Position numbers and translations under genes: made by a program. 23,176 nucleotides of DNA from CALMSM01 sp964534095 (lineage in GTDB: Bacteria > Patescibacteriota > Saccharimonadia > Saccharimonadales > CALMSM01): contig CAZHPF010000006.1 in NCBI GenBank assembly GCA_964534095.1, positions 1 through 23,176 of the forward strand. The letters are read 5' to 3'. The notes under the pieces are model-generated. The model did no database searches, was not told where the DNA came from, and saw nothing but the letters and a program-made list of their open reading frames with translations. Shown here piece after piece: positions 14,127-21,335 of this stretch; position 1 is the stretch's first letter, and every line of letters begins with the position of its first letter.

Positions 14127-16931
14127 ATGAGTATGACAGAGGTACGAGTTGAAGGTCTTCCTCGATTTGAGGATCCGGAAGGTACCCATGCCGCTCACCG
14201 GCTTGGGTTGGAAGGTGATGACGTTACAGTGGTCAACACCTATCGCTTGGAGGGTCTAAGCCCCGACCAAATAGCTTTGGTGATGGATTTGTTGCATGAT
14301 CCTGCCACGCAGGAGGCTACTGCGGATTCCCGGCAAGACTGGGATGATGAACGGGTGGTCAGGGTAGCACCAAAGCCCGGTGTCATGGATCCAAATGTCG
14401 ACCCAATCTTTACCATTTTAGATCGCCTCGGCGTGGGGGTAGAGGCTGTACAGACAAGCACGGAGTACCATTTTGATCCTGATGTACCCAGCACTTCTGT
14501 CGAGGAAGCTAAATCAACATTGGCAAATGTCACCGTGGAGCAAATACTCACCGAAGCTCCCGACACTTTGATCGTTCACGGCGAAGCAGAGCCAGTTGTT
14601 CGTTATGATTTGGCTGCCATGAATGATGAGGAATTGGCCTCGCTTTCAAAAGTCCGGGAAGTAGAGCTTAGCCTTAAAGAAATGCGGGCTATCCAGGCCG
14701 AGTCGATCCGTATGGGACGTCCTGTGACTGATGCCGAGATTGAGTATCTGGGCGGGGCATGGAGCGAGCATTGCCGACACAAAACATTTAACGCTGAAAT
14801 TATAGGATCAGACGGGGAGCGCAAGCCAGCCCTGTTCTGGCGTATCAAAGAAGGCTCTACACCATACTTCGAAGAGCAAGGCGTGTTGTCGGCATTTCAT
14901 GATAACTCCGGCGTTTGGGCATTTTATGACGGCACAGCCCTATGTATCAAACTCGAAACCCACAACAGTCCTATGAATAAAGAGCCGTACGGGGGAGCCG
15001 CAACGGGTACTGGTGGGGTTCTGCGGGATATTGTTGGCACCGGACGCGGCGCAAGAATAATCAACTCTATCCATATCCAGTGTCTTGCGCCGCTCGATTT
15101 GCCAGACTCGGAAGTGCCTCCTGGCTGTCATTCGCCACGATACCTAATGGAGCGAAGCGTTGCCGGTGTTGGGGATTACGGAAACCGTATGGGGGTGCCT
15201 ACCAATGATGTTTCTTTTCACGCTCACCCTGATTTTCGCGGCAAAGGTACCGTACTCGTCGGGGCAATGGGAATCATGCCGGAGTCGCGAGCCCAGAAGG
15301 GAGCGCCCGAACACGGTGACTTTGTGGTAGCCGTAGGAGGCAAAACCGGTCGTGACGGCGTACACGGCGCCAACTTTTCTTCGGTAAGTGCTGACTCAGA
15401 GACAGGCACCACACGGCATGTGAATGCCGTCCAGATTGGCAACTCTATAGAACAGAAAATGATGTTCGATGCTATAGAAGAAGCTACCGAACGAGGTCTC
15501 ATCCGTGCCCTTACCGATTGTGGTGCGTCCGGATTTGCCTCAGCCATAGGCGAGATAGGTGAAGACATCGGGGTACAAGTTGACCTCACGAATGCCCCGC
15601 TCAAATACAGCGGCCTCAGCGCCTGGGAAATTTTTATCAGTGAATCCCAGGAACGTATGGTGCTCGCCATTGATCCCGAACATTACGACGAGCTAGCCGC
15701 TATTTTCGCCAAACACGGGTCGAACTGTGACATTTTCGGCACATTTGGTTCCCCAGAAGGCCAAGAGCCAACCTTGCATGTCGAACATAACGGCGAAACC
15801 GTTATAGACCTGCGTTACGACTTTATCAAAAATGGCGTGCCGATTGATCCGCTGGAAGCGCTCTGGGAAGCACCAGTTTTAGAAGAGCGACCGCCACAAC
15901 ATGTCGGCCTAAAGGATGCACTTACCGCAGTCCTTCGGAATGGAAACGTATGTTCAACCGAAGCCGTCCAACGCCGCTACGACCATGAGGTGCAAGGAAC
16001 CAGCGCCCTAAAACCATATGATGGGCCAACCGGGCACGGCCGGAACGAAGCTGTTGTGCTAACACCAATCCTTGGCAAGCCCTATGCTGTAGTGCAAGCC
16101 CACGGCACAAACCCAACTCTTACTGAGCTTGATCCCGTACGAGGTACAAAATGGGTGTACGCCGAAGCAGTCGCTAACTCAGTCGCGGCCGGAGCCAATC
16201 CTGACCGTCTGATAGCCGTCAATAACTATATCGCCCCGACACCCACACCACGGGTTATGGGAGCGTTGGATTTATCGGTCGACACGCTTATGCAGGAATG
16301 TGTGGCCGAGTTTCATTCCCCTATCATTTCCGGCAAGGATAGCTTGTCTTCAACTCTAACGCTTGATGACGGGGTGATAGAAGCCCCTTATAACCTTACT
16401 GTAACCGTAGCAGGCAATATACCCAATGTCGCCCACACAGTCAGCAACGATATCAAGTCGCCTGGCTCTGTACTGGTGTTAGTTGGTGCCCAAGACCTTG
16501 AAGCCATGGGCGGATCCATCTATTACACCGAGCATCACGGGGTGAGTACACAGGTACCTGATACAGACATGAAACAATTTCATCAAACAGCTCGAAGCGT
16601 TCACGCAGCCATTCAGACCGGAAGTGTACTGGCCGCGCAAGATGTCAGCGAAGGAGGGGTCATCAGCACTATAACCCAGATGCTCTTTGGTGGAGATTGT
16701 GGCGCTGACATCACAATCTCTGACACGGATGAGCTGTTTAACGAAACGGCTGGTTGTTTTGTGCTAGAAGTCCCGGATGAAACCGCGCTTGAGCAATTTG
16801 CCGGTGTCCCTCATAAAGTTATTGGTACCACCAAAGCAGACAAAACCCTAAGTGTGCAAGGCCATGGGGACATGTCTGTTGATGAATTGCTGGGAGCATG
16901 GCAACAACCGTTTGAGGAGCTTCTGTCATGA
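14127..16931 (+). CDS. purL: Phosphoribosylformylglycinamidine synthase, synthetase subunit
   Basis: 934 residues. Converts FGAR, ATP and glutamine-derived ammonia to FGAM in purine synthesis. It is larger than stand-alone PurL (about 730) and smaller than the one-chain enzyme (about 1,290). The extra length is an N-terminal region with two PurS-like halves: VRVEGLPRFEDPEGTHAA and RVAPKPGVMDPNVDPIF each show the PurS D-P-x-G-type strand-turn-helix. So PurS appears built in, and no separate purS is needed. The catalytic segment GGAWSEHCRHKTF (about 209-221) is conserved, as are LETHNSP and the glycine-rich loops of the two AIRS-like halves. Overlaps purQ by ATGA. The start at 14127 follows from the promoter; 14121 or 14133 are alternatives. 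Confidence 0.93.
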   Translation: MSMTEVRVEGLPRFEDPEGTHAAHRLGLEGDDVTVVNTYRLEGLSPDQIALVMDLLHDPATQEATADSRQDWDDERVVRVAPKPGVMDPNVDPIFTILDRLGVGVEAVQTSTEYHFDPDVPSTSVEEAKSTLANVTVEQILTEAPDTLIVHGEAEPVVRYDLAAMNDEELASLSKVREVELSLKEMRAIQAESIRMGRPVTDAEIEYLGGAWSEHCRHKTFNAEIIGSDGERKPALFWRIKEGSTPYFEEQGVLSAFHDNSGVWAFYDGTALCIKLETHNSPMNKEPYGGAATGTGGVLRDIVGTGRGARIINSIHIQCLAPLDLPDSEVPPGCHSPRYLMERSVAGVGDYGNRMGVPTNDVSFHAHPDFRGKGTVLVGAMGIMPESRAQKGAPEHGDFVVAVGGKTGRDGVHGANFSSVSADSETGTTRHVNAVQIGNSIEQKMMFDAIEEATERGLIRALTDCGASGFASAIGEIGEDIGVQVDLTNAPLKYSGLSAWEIFISESQERMVLAIDPEHYDELAAIFAKHGSNCDIFGTFGSPEGQEPTLHVEHNGETVIDLRYDFIKNGVPIDPLEALWEAPVLEERPPQHVGLKDALTAVLRNGNVCSTEAVQRRYDHEVQGTSALKPYDGPTGHGRNEAVVLTPILGKPYAVVQAHGTNPTLTELDPVRGTKWVYAEAVANSVAAGANPDRLIAVNNYIAPTPTPRVMGALDLSVDTLMQECVAEFHSPIISGKDSLSSTLTLDDGVIEAPYNLTVTVAGNIPNVAHTVSNDIKSPGSVLVLVGAQDLEAMGGSIYYTEHHGVSTQVPDTDMKQFHQTARSVHAAIQTGSVLAAQDVSEGGVISTITQMLFGGDCGADITISDTDELFNETAGCFVLEVPDETALEQFAGVPHKVIGTTKADKTLSVQGHGDMSVDELLGAWQQPFEELLS

Positions 16932-17707
16932 GTACACCACGAGCCCTTGTCTTAGAAGACCGCGGTATAAATTGCAACAAGGAAACTGCTCACGCTCTTG
17001 AAATGGCTGGAGCCGAAGCCGTAGGCGTGCATCTCAGCCTGCTTCAGGCAGGTGTAGAACAGTTGGACGACTTTGACATCTTGCTGCTATCCGGCGGGTT
17101 TTCCTACGGCGACACCATTCGCTCAGGTGCTATTTTAGGTGCTACGTTGCGGGAACAGTTCGGCGAAGACCTTAACCGGTTCGTAGAGCTGGGCAAGCCG
17201 GTGGTAGGTGTCTGCAATGGATACCAGGTGCTCATCGAAGCCGGATTGCTCCCAACCGGCGAAATTGATCCGGCGAAACCAAAACGGGCATCGCTCATAC
17301 ACAACGAACGTGGGTCGTTTGAGTGCCGTTGGACTTCATTGCGTGTCGGTAATTCTGCTTGTAGGTTCATTACGCCGGAATATCTTGGTACCGCGCAGAA
17401 GCTTCCGGTAGCGCACGGTCAAGGAAGATTCGTTATGCCAGACGCTGAACTGCCACCTGGGCAAGTCGTATTATCCTATATAGGTTCCACTGGCCAGGAA
17501 ACCACCGCATACCCCGATAACCCCAACGGTTCACCGGATGGTATTACTGCCATTTGCGATCCAACAGGCATCGTACTCGGCATGATGCCTCACCCTGAAC
17601 GTGCTGTGTACACAACACAACATCAGAACTGGCGAGGCGGTGAAGGCAAGAATCCTTTTGGAGCCGTTTTGTTCAAGGGCATCGTTGATCATGCCAAATC
17701 TTTATAG
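16928..17707 (+). CDS. purQ: Phosphoribosylformylglycinamidine synthase, glutaminase subunit
   Basis: 259 residues. Class I glutamine amidotransferase that frees ammonia from glutamine for PurL. The nucleophile elbow is GVCNGYQ (C96), and the His-Glu pair is in PHPER (H222, E224). The oxyanion glycine region SGGFSYGD (55-62) is as in known PurQ. It is close to the length of the C-terminal glutaminase domain of large PurL. It starts inside the end of purL with the Shine-Dalgarno GAGGAG, so the two subunits are made in step. Its stop is 5 bases from the stop of the convergent metE-like gene. Confidence 0.93.
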   Translation: MSTPRALVLEDRGINCNKETAHALEMAGAEAVGVHLSLLQAGVEQLDDFDILLLSGGFSYGDTIRSGAILGATLREQFGEDLNRFVELGKPVVGVCNGYQVLIEAGLLPTGEIDPAKPKRASLIHNERGSFECRWTSLRVGNSACRFITPEYLGTAQKLPVAHGQGRFVMPDAELPPGQVVLSYIGSTGQETTAYPDNPNGSPDGITAICDPTGIVLGMMPHPERAVYTTQHQNWRGGEGKNPFGAVLFKGIVDHAKSL

Positions 17708-17712
17708 CCAGT

Positions 17713-18840
17713 TTACTGTAGTGCGGCGCGAGCTAGGGCTGTTCCTTCGGCAGTTCGCGCTAGTTTTTCGTACGCTACTTCCCACGAGCGTGTCCTGAGC
17801 CCACAATCAGGAGACGGAAACACTTTGGCAGGATCTCCCAGCAAATCAACAGCCCTTAACACGCGATCCCTCACCAGCTCTGCCGGTTCAATATGGTCGT
17901 CGTGGATACTGACGACCCCTAGTCCTACTCCAGCCTCTGGGTTGTGGTGGCCAACTTCCCGCAAAATTTCGTAAGCCGGACGATGTGCTGCGTCTGTTCC
18001 TAGCTCATCCGAATCGCGATTGGCAAACTCCAGCGAGAATTGGCTACAGTTATCCAGCTTCTCGACATGCGGAAAGAGCAGGGAATAGTCAGAAAAACAT
18101 ATATGGACGCTGAACTTGCCAGCAAGACCAGCCAGCGAACGATTGAACCCTTCCACGAACAGCGGCACTTCGCCCGGTACGGTCGTCGCTGCCGGTTCAT
18201 CAATCTGTATCCATTCCACTCCTTGAGCCAAAAGCGACGCAATCGTCGGCCGCACAACCCGGTCAGCTAAGTCCCGGACAAACGCAGCACGATCACCATA
18301 ATGTTCGTCGTATGACCATGCAGCCAATGTATACGGACCAGTCACCGGAACTTTTACGGGTTTATCTGTCAGTCCTAACAGACGATCAACTTCATCGGTG
18401 TGCCACTCCTCAGCAATGCTTGGTTCATCCGTAATAGCATATTTTCGGTATGACTTGTTGTCAAATGCCCTGATTAGCCCGCGAGACTCAAACCCATGCG
18501 TTCGAGCAACGGCATGCTGATACATTTCGCTTCTGTCTTGCTCACCGTCATAGATAATGTCAATGCCGGCTTTTGTCTGCAAAGCTACGGCAAAGCGGGC
18601 AGCCAGCCTTTTCACCCCGTCCACAGCCCAATCCCGGCACTTTCCCTCAGGACACCGAAAATCCTCTGCAATGCGGGCAACATCAAAATCTATTTCGTCT
18701 CCATCCAGGCCAAGCCGGTCAGCCCATGTAGCAATTTCAAGCCGGTGCGCATCGCTCAGTTCGCCGCTGCGCACTGCCTGCACCCGCCAGTTAGGCTTGG
18801 CAAGGCTACCGACTTCTTGTGTCTGTAGTATTTCAGTCAT
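17713..18840 (-). CDS. metE: Cobalamin-independent methionine synthase, catalytic (C-terminal) half
   Basis: 375 residues matching the C-terminal barrel of MetE. It transfers a methyl group, normally from 5-methyltetrahydrofolate, to homocysteine to make methionine. All zinc ligands are visible: HIC (H246, C248), E271 in FSLEFANRD, and C346 in PSPDCGLRT. IQIDEPA (211-217) and VTGPYTLAAWS (166-176) are family motifs. The ATG overlaps the stop of the N-terminal-half gene (ATGA), so the two are coupled and controlled by the same SAM riboswitch. Archaeal MetE proteins also exist as such a separate catalytic domain, some with a corrinoid methyl donor, so the donor is not certain here. Confidence 0.88.
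   Translation of the reverse strand: MTEILQTQEVGSLAKPNWRVQAVRSGELSDAHRLEIATWADRLGLDGDEIDFDVARIAEDFRCPEGKCRDWAVDGVKRLAARFAVALQTKAGIDIIYDGEQDRSEMYQHAVARTHGFESRGLIRAFDNKSYRKYAITDEPSIAEEWHTDEVDRLLGLTDKPVKVPVTGPYTLAAWSYDEHYGDRAAFVRDLADRVVRPTIASLLAQGVEWIQIDEPAATTVPGEVPLFVEGFNRSLAGLAGKFSVHICFSDYSLLFPHVEKLDNCSQFSLEFANRDSDELGTDAAHRPAYEILREVGHHNPEAGVGLGVVSIHDDHIEPAELVRDRVLRAVDLLGDPAKVFPSPDCGLRTRSWEVAYEKLARTAEGTALARAALQ
17726..17768 (+). terminator. Possible terminator of purL-purQ inside the 3' end of the metE gene
   Basis: Outer stem GCGCGA (17726-17731) with TCGCGC (17755-17760), inner pairing GCTG with CAGT, a TTCG loop, then TTTTT (17764-17768). The stem is interrupted, so it is moderate. It lies within the convergent gene, because only 5 bases separate the two stops. 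Confidence 0.4.
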
Positions 18841-19832
18841 AATCGCTTCTCCAGTTGTCGTTTTGCTTCTTCTGCCAACTCTCCAAGTTGATGGAGCTTG
18901 CTTTCCGCATATGGCAAGGGAACCTGCTCTAAATCAGTTGTGTGCGTCAGTACGATCCGAGCTGGCCGCAAGGCTTGTGCAGCCTGCAGTACGCTAGCAA
19001 TTTCAGGTACGGCTCGCAGTGTCTGTTCCGCAGTGATCGGGGTTAGCCACAGTTCTTTTCCAGTAAAGTCTATCGGCTCAAGGGTAAACGGTTGGCCAGG
19101 AGGTTGCCGGAGCGGCTCACCACCAAACAAAGGTACGTATGGGGTCTGTGAAGCAAACTCCTTAACCTGATCACTGGTAAGTCCAATACCCGCAAAACCA
19201 AACCTATCGGGTATCCACCTCGTCGTGCCAGCATGGCTGAGCAGTGCTACCGTAGCATCACTAAGTCCCTCGCAGAGCTCATCAATCGCCACGATATCCT
19301 GTGCGTCAGAGTCTGCGTAACTCTCAAACGTAATGCGATCCACACCACTCTCAATCAAGCCTTCGACAACACCTGTATAGTACTCACCGATGTCCACAGT
19401 CTCACCTATCACACAAAGCCCCGCAAAGCTGGCTGGAGCCAATAGGCTCACGTGCTCACTTGGCTGCCCATATAAAGCAGTGAACCGTTCGATAGAAAAC
19501 CGTGGTTGTTGTACAATCGTCGGCTGACGATAGAACCGGTTGGTGTCAAACCATCGTGTTACTGATGCATCATCCACATCAGGCGCAAATCCCTCACTGG
19601 CTTTGACTAGCGGCCGGAGGTGGTCTGCCCAAGCCAGCTTACCGTTCTCTTGGATATCTATTCCCGCATCCGCTTGGACTGCTAACCAGTTAGTGGTTTC
19701 TTGGTCGCGCAGGGCTGCGTAGTCCTCCCAGGATGCACGGCCTTTTTCGGCCGCACTCCCCAGCCGGTGCAGTTCGTTGCTCCGCGGTGCAATTCCGTGC
19801 ACCGCGCTAAGCACTTCTATATTAGTTGACAT
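18837..19832 (-). CDS. Methionine synthase MetE N-terminal-half homologue, separate gene
   Basis: 331 residues resembling the N-terminal barrel of MetE: ELHRLGSAAEKGRASWEDY, then NWLAVQADAGIDIQENGKLA (56-75 region), AWADHL, and VTRWFDTNRFYRQP. These match the FPRxG, QxxAGIDLLPVGDFAWYDH and MTKWFNTNYHY blocks of one-chain MetE. In the full enzyme this half has no catalytic zinc and helps hold the polyglutamyl folate. The start was set at ATG 19832, since AAAGG lies 8 bases before it; an ATG at 19856 is in frame but inside the regulatory hairpin. It overlaps the catalytic half by 4 bases. This clean overlap, with both halves intact, argues for a natural split and not a frameshifted pseudogene. 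Confidence 0.82.
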   Translation of the reverse strand: MSTNIEVLSAVHGIAPRSNELHRLGSAAEKGRASWEDYAALRDQETTNWLAVQADAGIDIQENGKLAWADHLRPLVKASEGFAPDVDDASVTRWFDTNRFYRQPTIVQQPRFSIERFTALYGQPSEHVSLLAPASFAGLCVIGETVDIGEYYTGVVEGLIESGVDRITFESYADSDAQDIVAIDELCEGLSDATVALLSHAGTTRWIPDRFGFAGIGLTSDQVKEFASQTPYVPLFGGEPLRQPPGQPFTLEPIDFTGKELWLTPITAEQTLRAVPEIASVLQAAQALRPARIVLTHTTDLEQVPLPYAESKLHQLGELAEEAKRQLEKRL

Positions 19833-19836
19833 AAAA

Positions 19837-19868
19837 ACATCCTTTCTGCCAAACACGAGAAAGGATGT
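19837..19868 (-). promoter_or_regulatory. Hairpin covering the ribosome binding site of the metE genes
   Basis: ACATCCTTTCT and AGAAAGGATGT form a perfect 11-bp stem with a 10-nt loop. The 3' arm contains the AAAGG Shine-Dalgarno site, so the stem would block translation. No T-run follows, so this is a translational rather than a terminator platform. Confidence 0.75.
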
Positions 19869-19950
19869 AACCTGCTATAAAAAGCCGTTAATATATCTTT
19901 CCCGCCACGGCGGGCTAGATGGAGCACCAACACTACATGCGTAGCAGGTT
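19869..19950 (-). promoter_or_regulatory. Paired 9-nt switch segments between aptamer and hairpin
   Basis: On the minus strand AACCTGCTA (19950-19942), part of helix P3 of the aptamer, is exactly complementary to TAGCAGGTT (19877-19869), which touches the hairpin covering the ribosome site. The two pairings exclude each other, which is the design of a ligand-controlled switch. Confidence 0.6.
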
Positions 19951-19995
19951 GCCGGTGGGTCATCAAGCTAGATCTCTCGCCACACTCTGTATATC
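19890..19995 (-). ncRNA. SAM riboswitch aptamer (SAM-I clan)
   Basis: Read on the minus strand, about 106 nt. P1 pairs GATATA (19995-19990) with TATATT (19895-19890). Then come CAGAG, P2 (GTGG with CCAC), GATGA, and the core GGCAACC. P3 (CTAC-GCAT-GTAG inside ACC/GGT) is followed by GGTGCTCC, and P4 is the hairpin CCCGCC-GT-GGCGGG. The AGAG, GATGA, GGCAACC and GGTGCT elements in this order are the SAM-binding core of SAM-I-type riboswitches. Placement directly before two methionine synthase genes supports the call. High SAM would be expected to reduce their translation. P2 is shorter than in Bacillus S-box RNAs, so it may be a variant class. Confidence 0.83.
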
Positions 19996-20018
19996 TCTTA
20001 TGTTGTTAAAGTGGCCTC

Positions 20019-20048
20019 ACTGTAGCATGGGCTAATATTACGCGTCAA
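20019..20048 (-). promoter_or_regulatory. Promoter of the SAM riboswitch-metE transcript
   Basis: Minus strand: -35 TTGACG (20048-20043), 18-bp spacer, -10 TACAGT (20024-20019). Transcription would start near 20012, shortly before aptamer helix P1. The -35 overlaps the 3' end of the WhiB-like gene. Confidence 0.5.
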
Positions 20049-20367
20049 GCATATTGTGGGTTTGCTGTCTGATTTTTACTCGCTCCCCCGGACTCGTACC
20101 GCCCCACATGGCAAAGTCAATTCCTTCGGGCAGCGCCACCGCAAATGCCAAACAACGGCTGCGCACAATACAACTGCGGCAAATACGCCGGGCTGCTTGC
20201 ACGGCAATGTCGTTAGCCATATTCGGCAGCATAACGGCAGGATCGACATCGGGGGATTGGCAGTGCCCCAAGCGCGGCCATTGCCCAGTGTCTGCTATCG
20301 GCGGCGAATATTCGCCCCCACCATTTATAACCATAAACGCCGGTCTATCGCTTGCGTGTTCTAACAT
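20038..20367 (-). CDS. WhiB-like iron-sulfur transcriptional regulator
   Basis: 109 residues. WhiB-like proteins hold a 4Fe-4S cluster on four Cys and control transcription by binding region 4 of the primary sigma factor. The cysteines are C36-x26-C63-x2-C66-x5-C72, exactly the family spacing. They are followed by AFAVALPEGIDFAMWGGTS, where the WGGT turn (88-91) and then ER are the family hallmark, and a basic C-terminal tail (RVKIRQQ) that could touch DNA. The start was set at 20367 by AAAGG 7 bases upstream; in-frame ATGs at 20400 and 20391 lack one. The family is regarded as restricted to Actinobacteria and their phages, so it is notable here. A sigma factor gene lies about 1 kb upstream. 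Confidence 0.85.
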   Translation of the reverse strand: MLEHASDRPAFMVINGGGEYSPPIADTGQWPRLGHCQSPDVDPAVMLPNMANDIAVQAARRICRSCIVRSRCLAFAVALPEGIDFAMWGGTSPGERVKIRQQTHNMLDA

Positions 20368-20446
20368 ATCGTTTTCCTTTCGAACTACCATGTAATGCAC
20401 TTTAGCTGCGGCTCTACATGAAGTATTCGTCCAAGTAAACGAAAAG

Positions 20447-20466
20447 AACTCCCGCCGTCGGGAGTT
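20447..20466 (-). terminator. Intrinsic terminator after the purN-like gene
   Basis: AACTCCCG and CGGGAGTT form a perfect 8-bp stem with a 4-nt loop. On the minus strand CTTTTCGTTT follows directly. It would end transcription coming from the purN-like gene before the WhiB-like gene, so the latter probably has its own promoter in 20368-20446, which I could not identify. Confidence 0.75.
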
Positions 20467-20583
20467 TGCATCAATACATAAAACCCGAGCGGTCTAGAGC
20501 GGTACCGTCGTTGAATTCATGTAGTGATGTTTGCGAATAATCATAATGAAATGATACCTCGTACTGTCACCACCTTTTGTGAT

Positions 20584-21267
20584 TTAACTCACACCAGCTA
20601 AACGCTGCTGCCGGGCAACAGCAAACTCATACACTGCAGTTGCCGTTCTGACCTTTTCCACTGCCTGCACAGCCCGCTCATAATCTTGCCATTCATCTCC
20701 GGGAAGCATTGGGATATCATGCACAAGAAACTCACTGCCTTCATCATAACCCTCAGCTACGCCATGAATAGTTAAACCGGTAGCATCGTCAGGATCAGCA
20801 GCAGCTTTTTTATGGACATCCCTCCCATAGAGACCTTTGGTAGCTGGCAATAACCCAGGATGATTATTGATAAGGCTGGCGTCTGTGACATGCGTATGAT
20901 GATCAAGCAAGCCGCGTTCTTCGAGCAATACTCCCCGTACGCGACTAGCAAAACCCTGCTGTGACACTACGTCAAATCCATCAAACTCTGCTGCCATGAC
21001 CCCTGACTGTTCGTCTGTGATATCCCAGGTCCGTTCGCCTGGGCCGCCCGGAAAGCTCGCCTTGTCTACTAGTACAGGTTTCATATCCCAGCCGAGCAGT
21101 TTATTGAGACGTCGTACTACTGTCAGAGCCGGCTTGTCTGGCCGGTCACACACCACGGCTCCTACTTCGAGAGGCAGTTGCCGCTCAGCAATTGTTAAAC
21201 AAAAAAACTCTACCGTAGTAGCGCTGCCTGATACCGTAACTCCTACCTGAAAATTATGCTCCGCCAT
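20584..21267 (-). CDS. Phosphoribosylglycinamide formyltransferase-like protein (PurN family)
   Basis: 227 residues, near the usual PurN length. PurN moves a formyl group from 10-formyltetrahydrofolate to GAR, the step before PurL. The catalytic set is visible: N134 and H136 in INNHPGLLP (133-141), followed by TKGLYG, and D175 in EGYDEG. The start has VSGSATTVEFF, like the SGxGSN phosphate loop. A perfect AAGGAGG site stands 6 bases before the ATG. Sequence around the active site differs enough from standard PurN (Tyr-Asp-Glu-Gly in place of Asp-x-Gly-Pro) that a formyltransferase for another substrate is possible. Nearby purL and purQ favour the purine role. It lies downstream of the sigma gene with a 68-base gap. 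Confidence 0.78.
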   Translation of the reverse strand: MAEHNFQVGVTVSGSATTVEFFCLTIAERQLPLEVGAVVCDRPDKPALTVVRRLNKLLGWDMKPVLVDKASFPGGPGERTWDITDEQSGVMAAEFDGFDVVSQQGFASRVRGVLLEERGLLDHHTHVTDASLINNHPGLLPATKGLYGRDVHKKAAADPDDATGLTIHGVAEGYDEGSEFLVHDIPMLPGDEWQDYERAVQAVEKVRTATAVYEFAVARQQRLAGVS

Positions 21268-21335
21268 ACAAAGCCTCCTTATGTTCTATACACATTGTAC
21301 GGAAACAAGTCGGAAATACCAGTGTCAATACAGAA

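Noticed and set aside
18837..18840. Frameshifted single metE pseudogene
   Set aside because: Both halves are complete, each has its own start, and the 4-base ATGA overlap is a normal coupling arrangement.
20467..20583. Possible tRNA in the gap after the purN-like gene
   Set aside because: No T-arm consensus, acceptor stem or anticodon arm could be formed.
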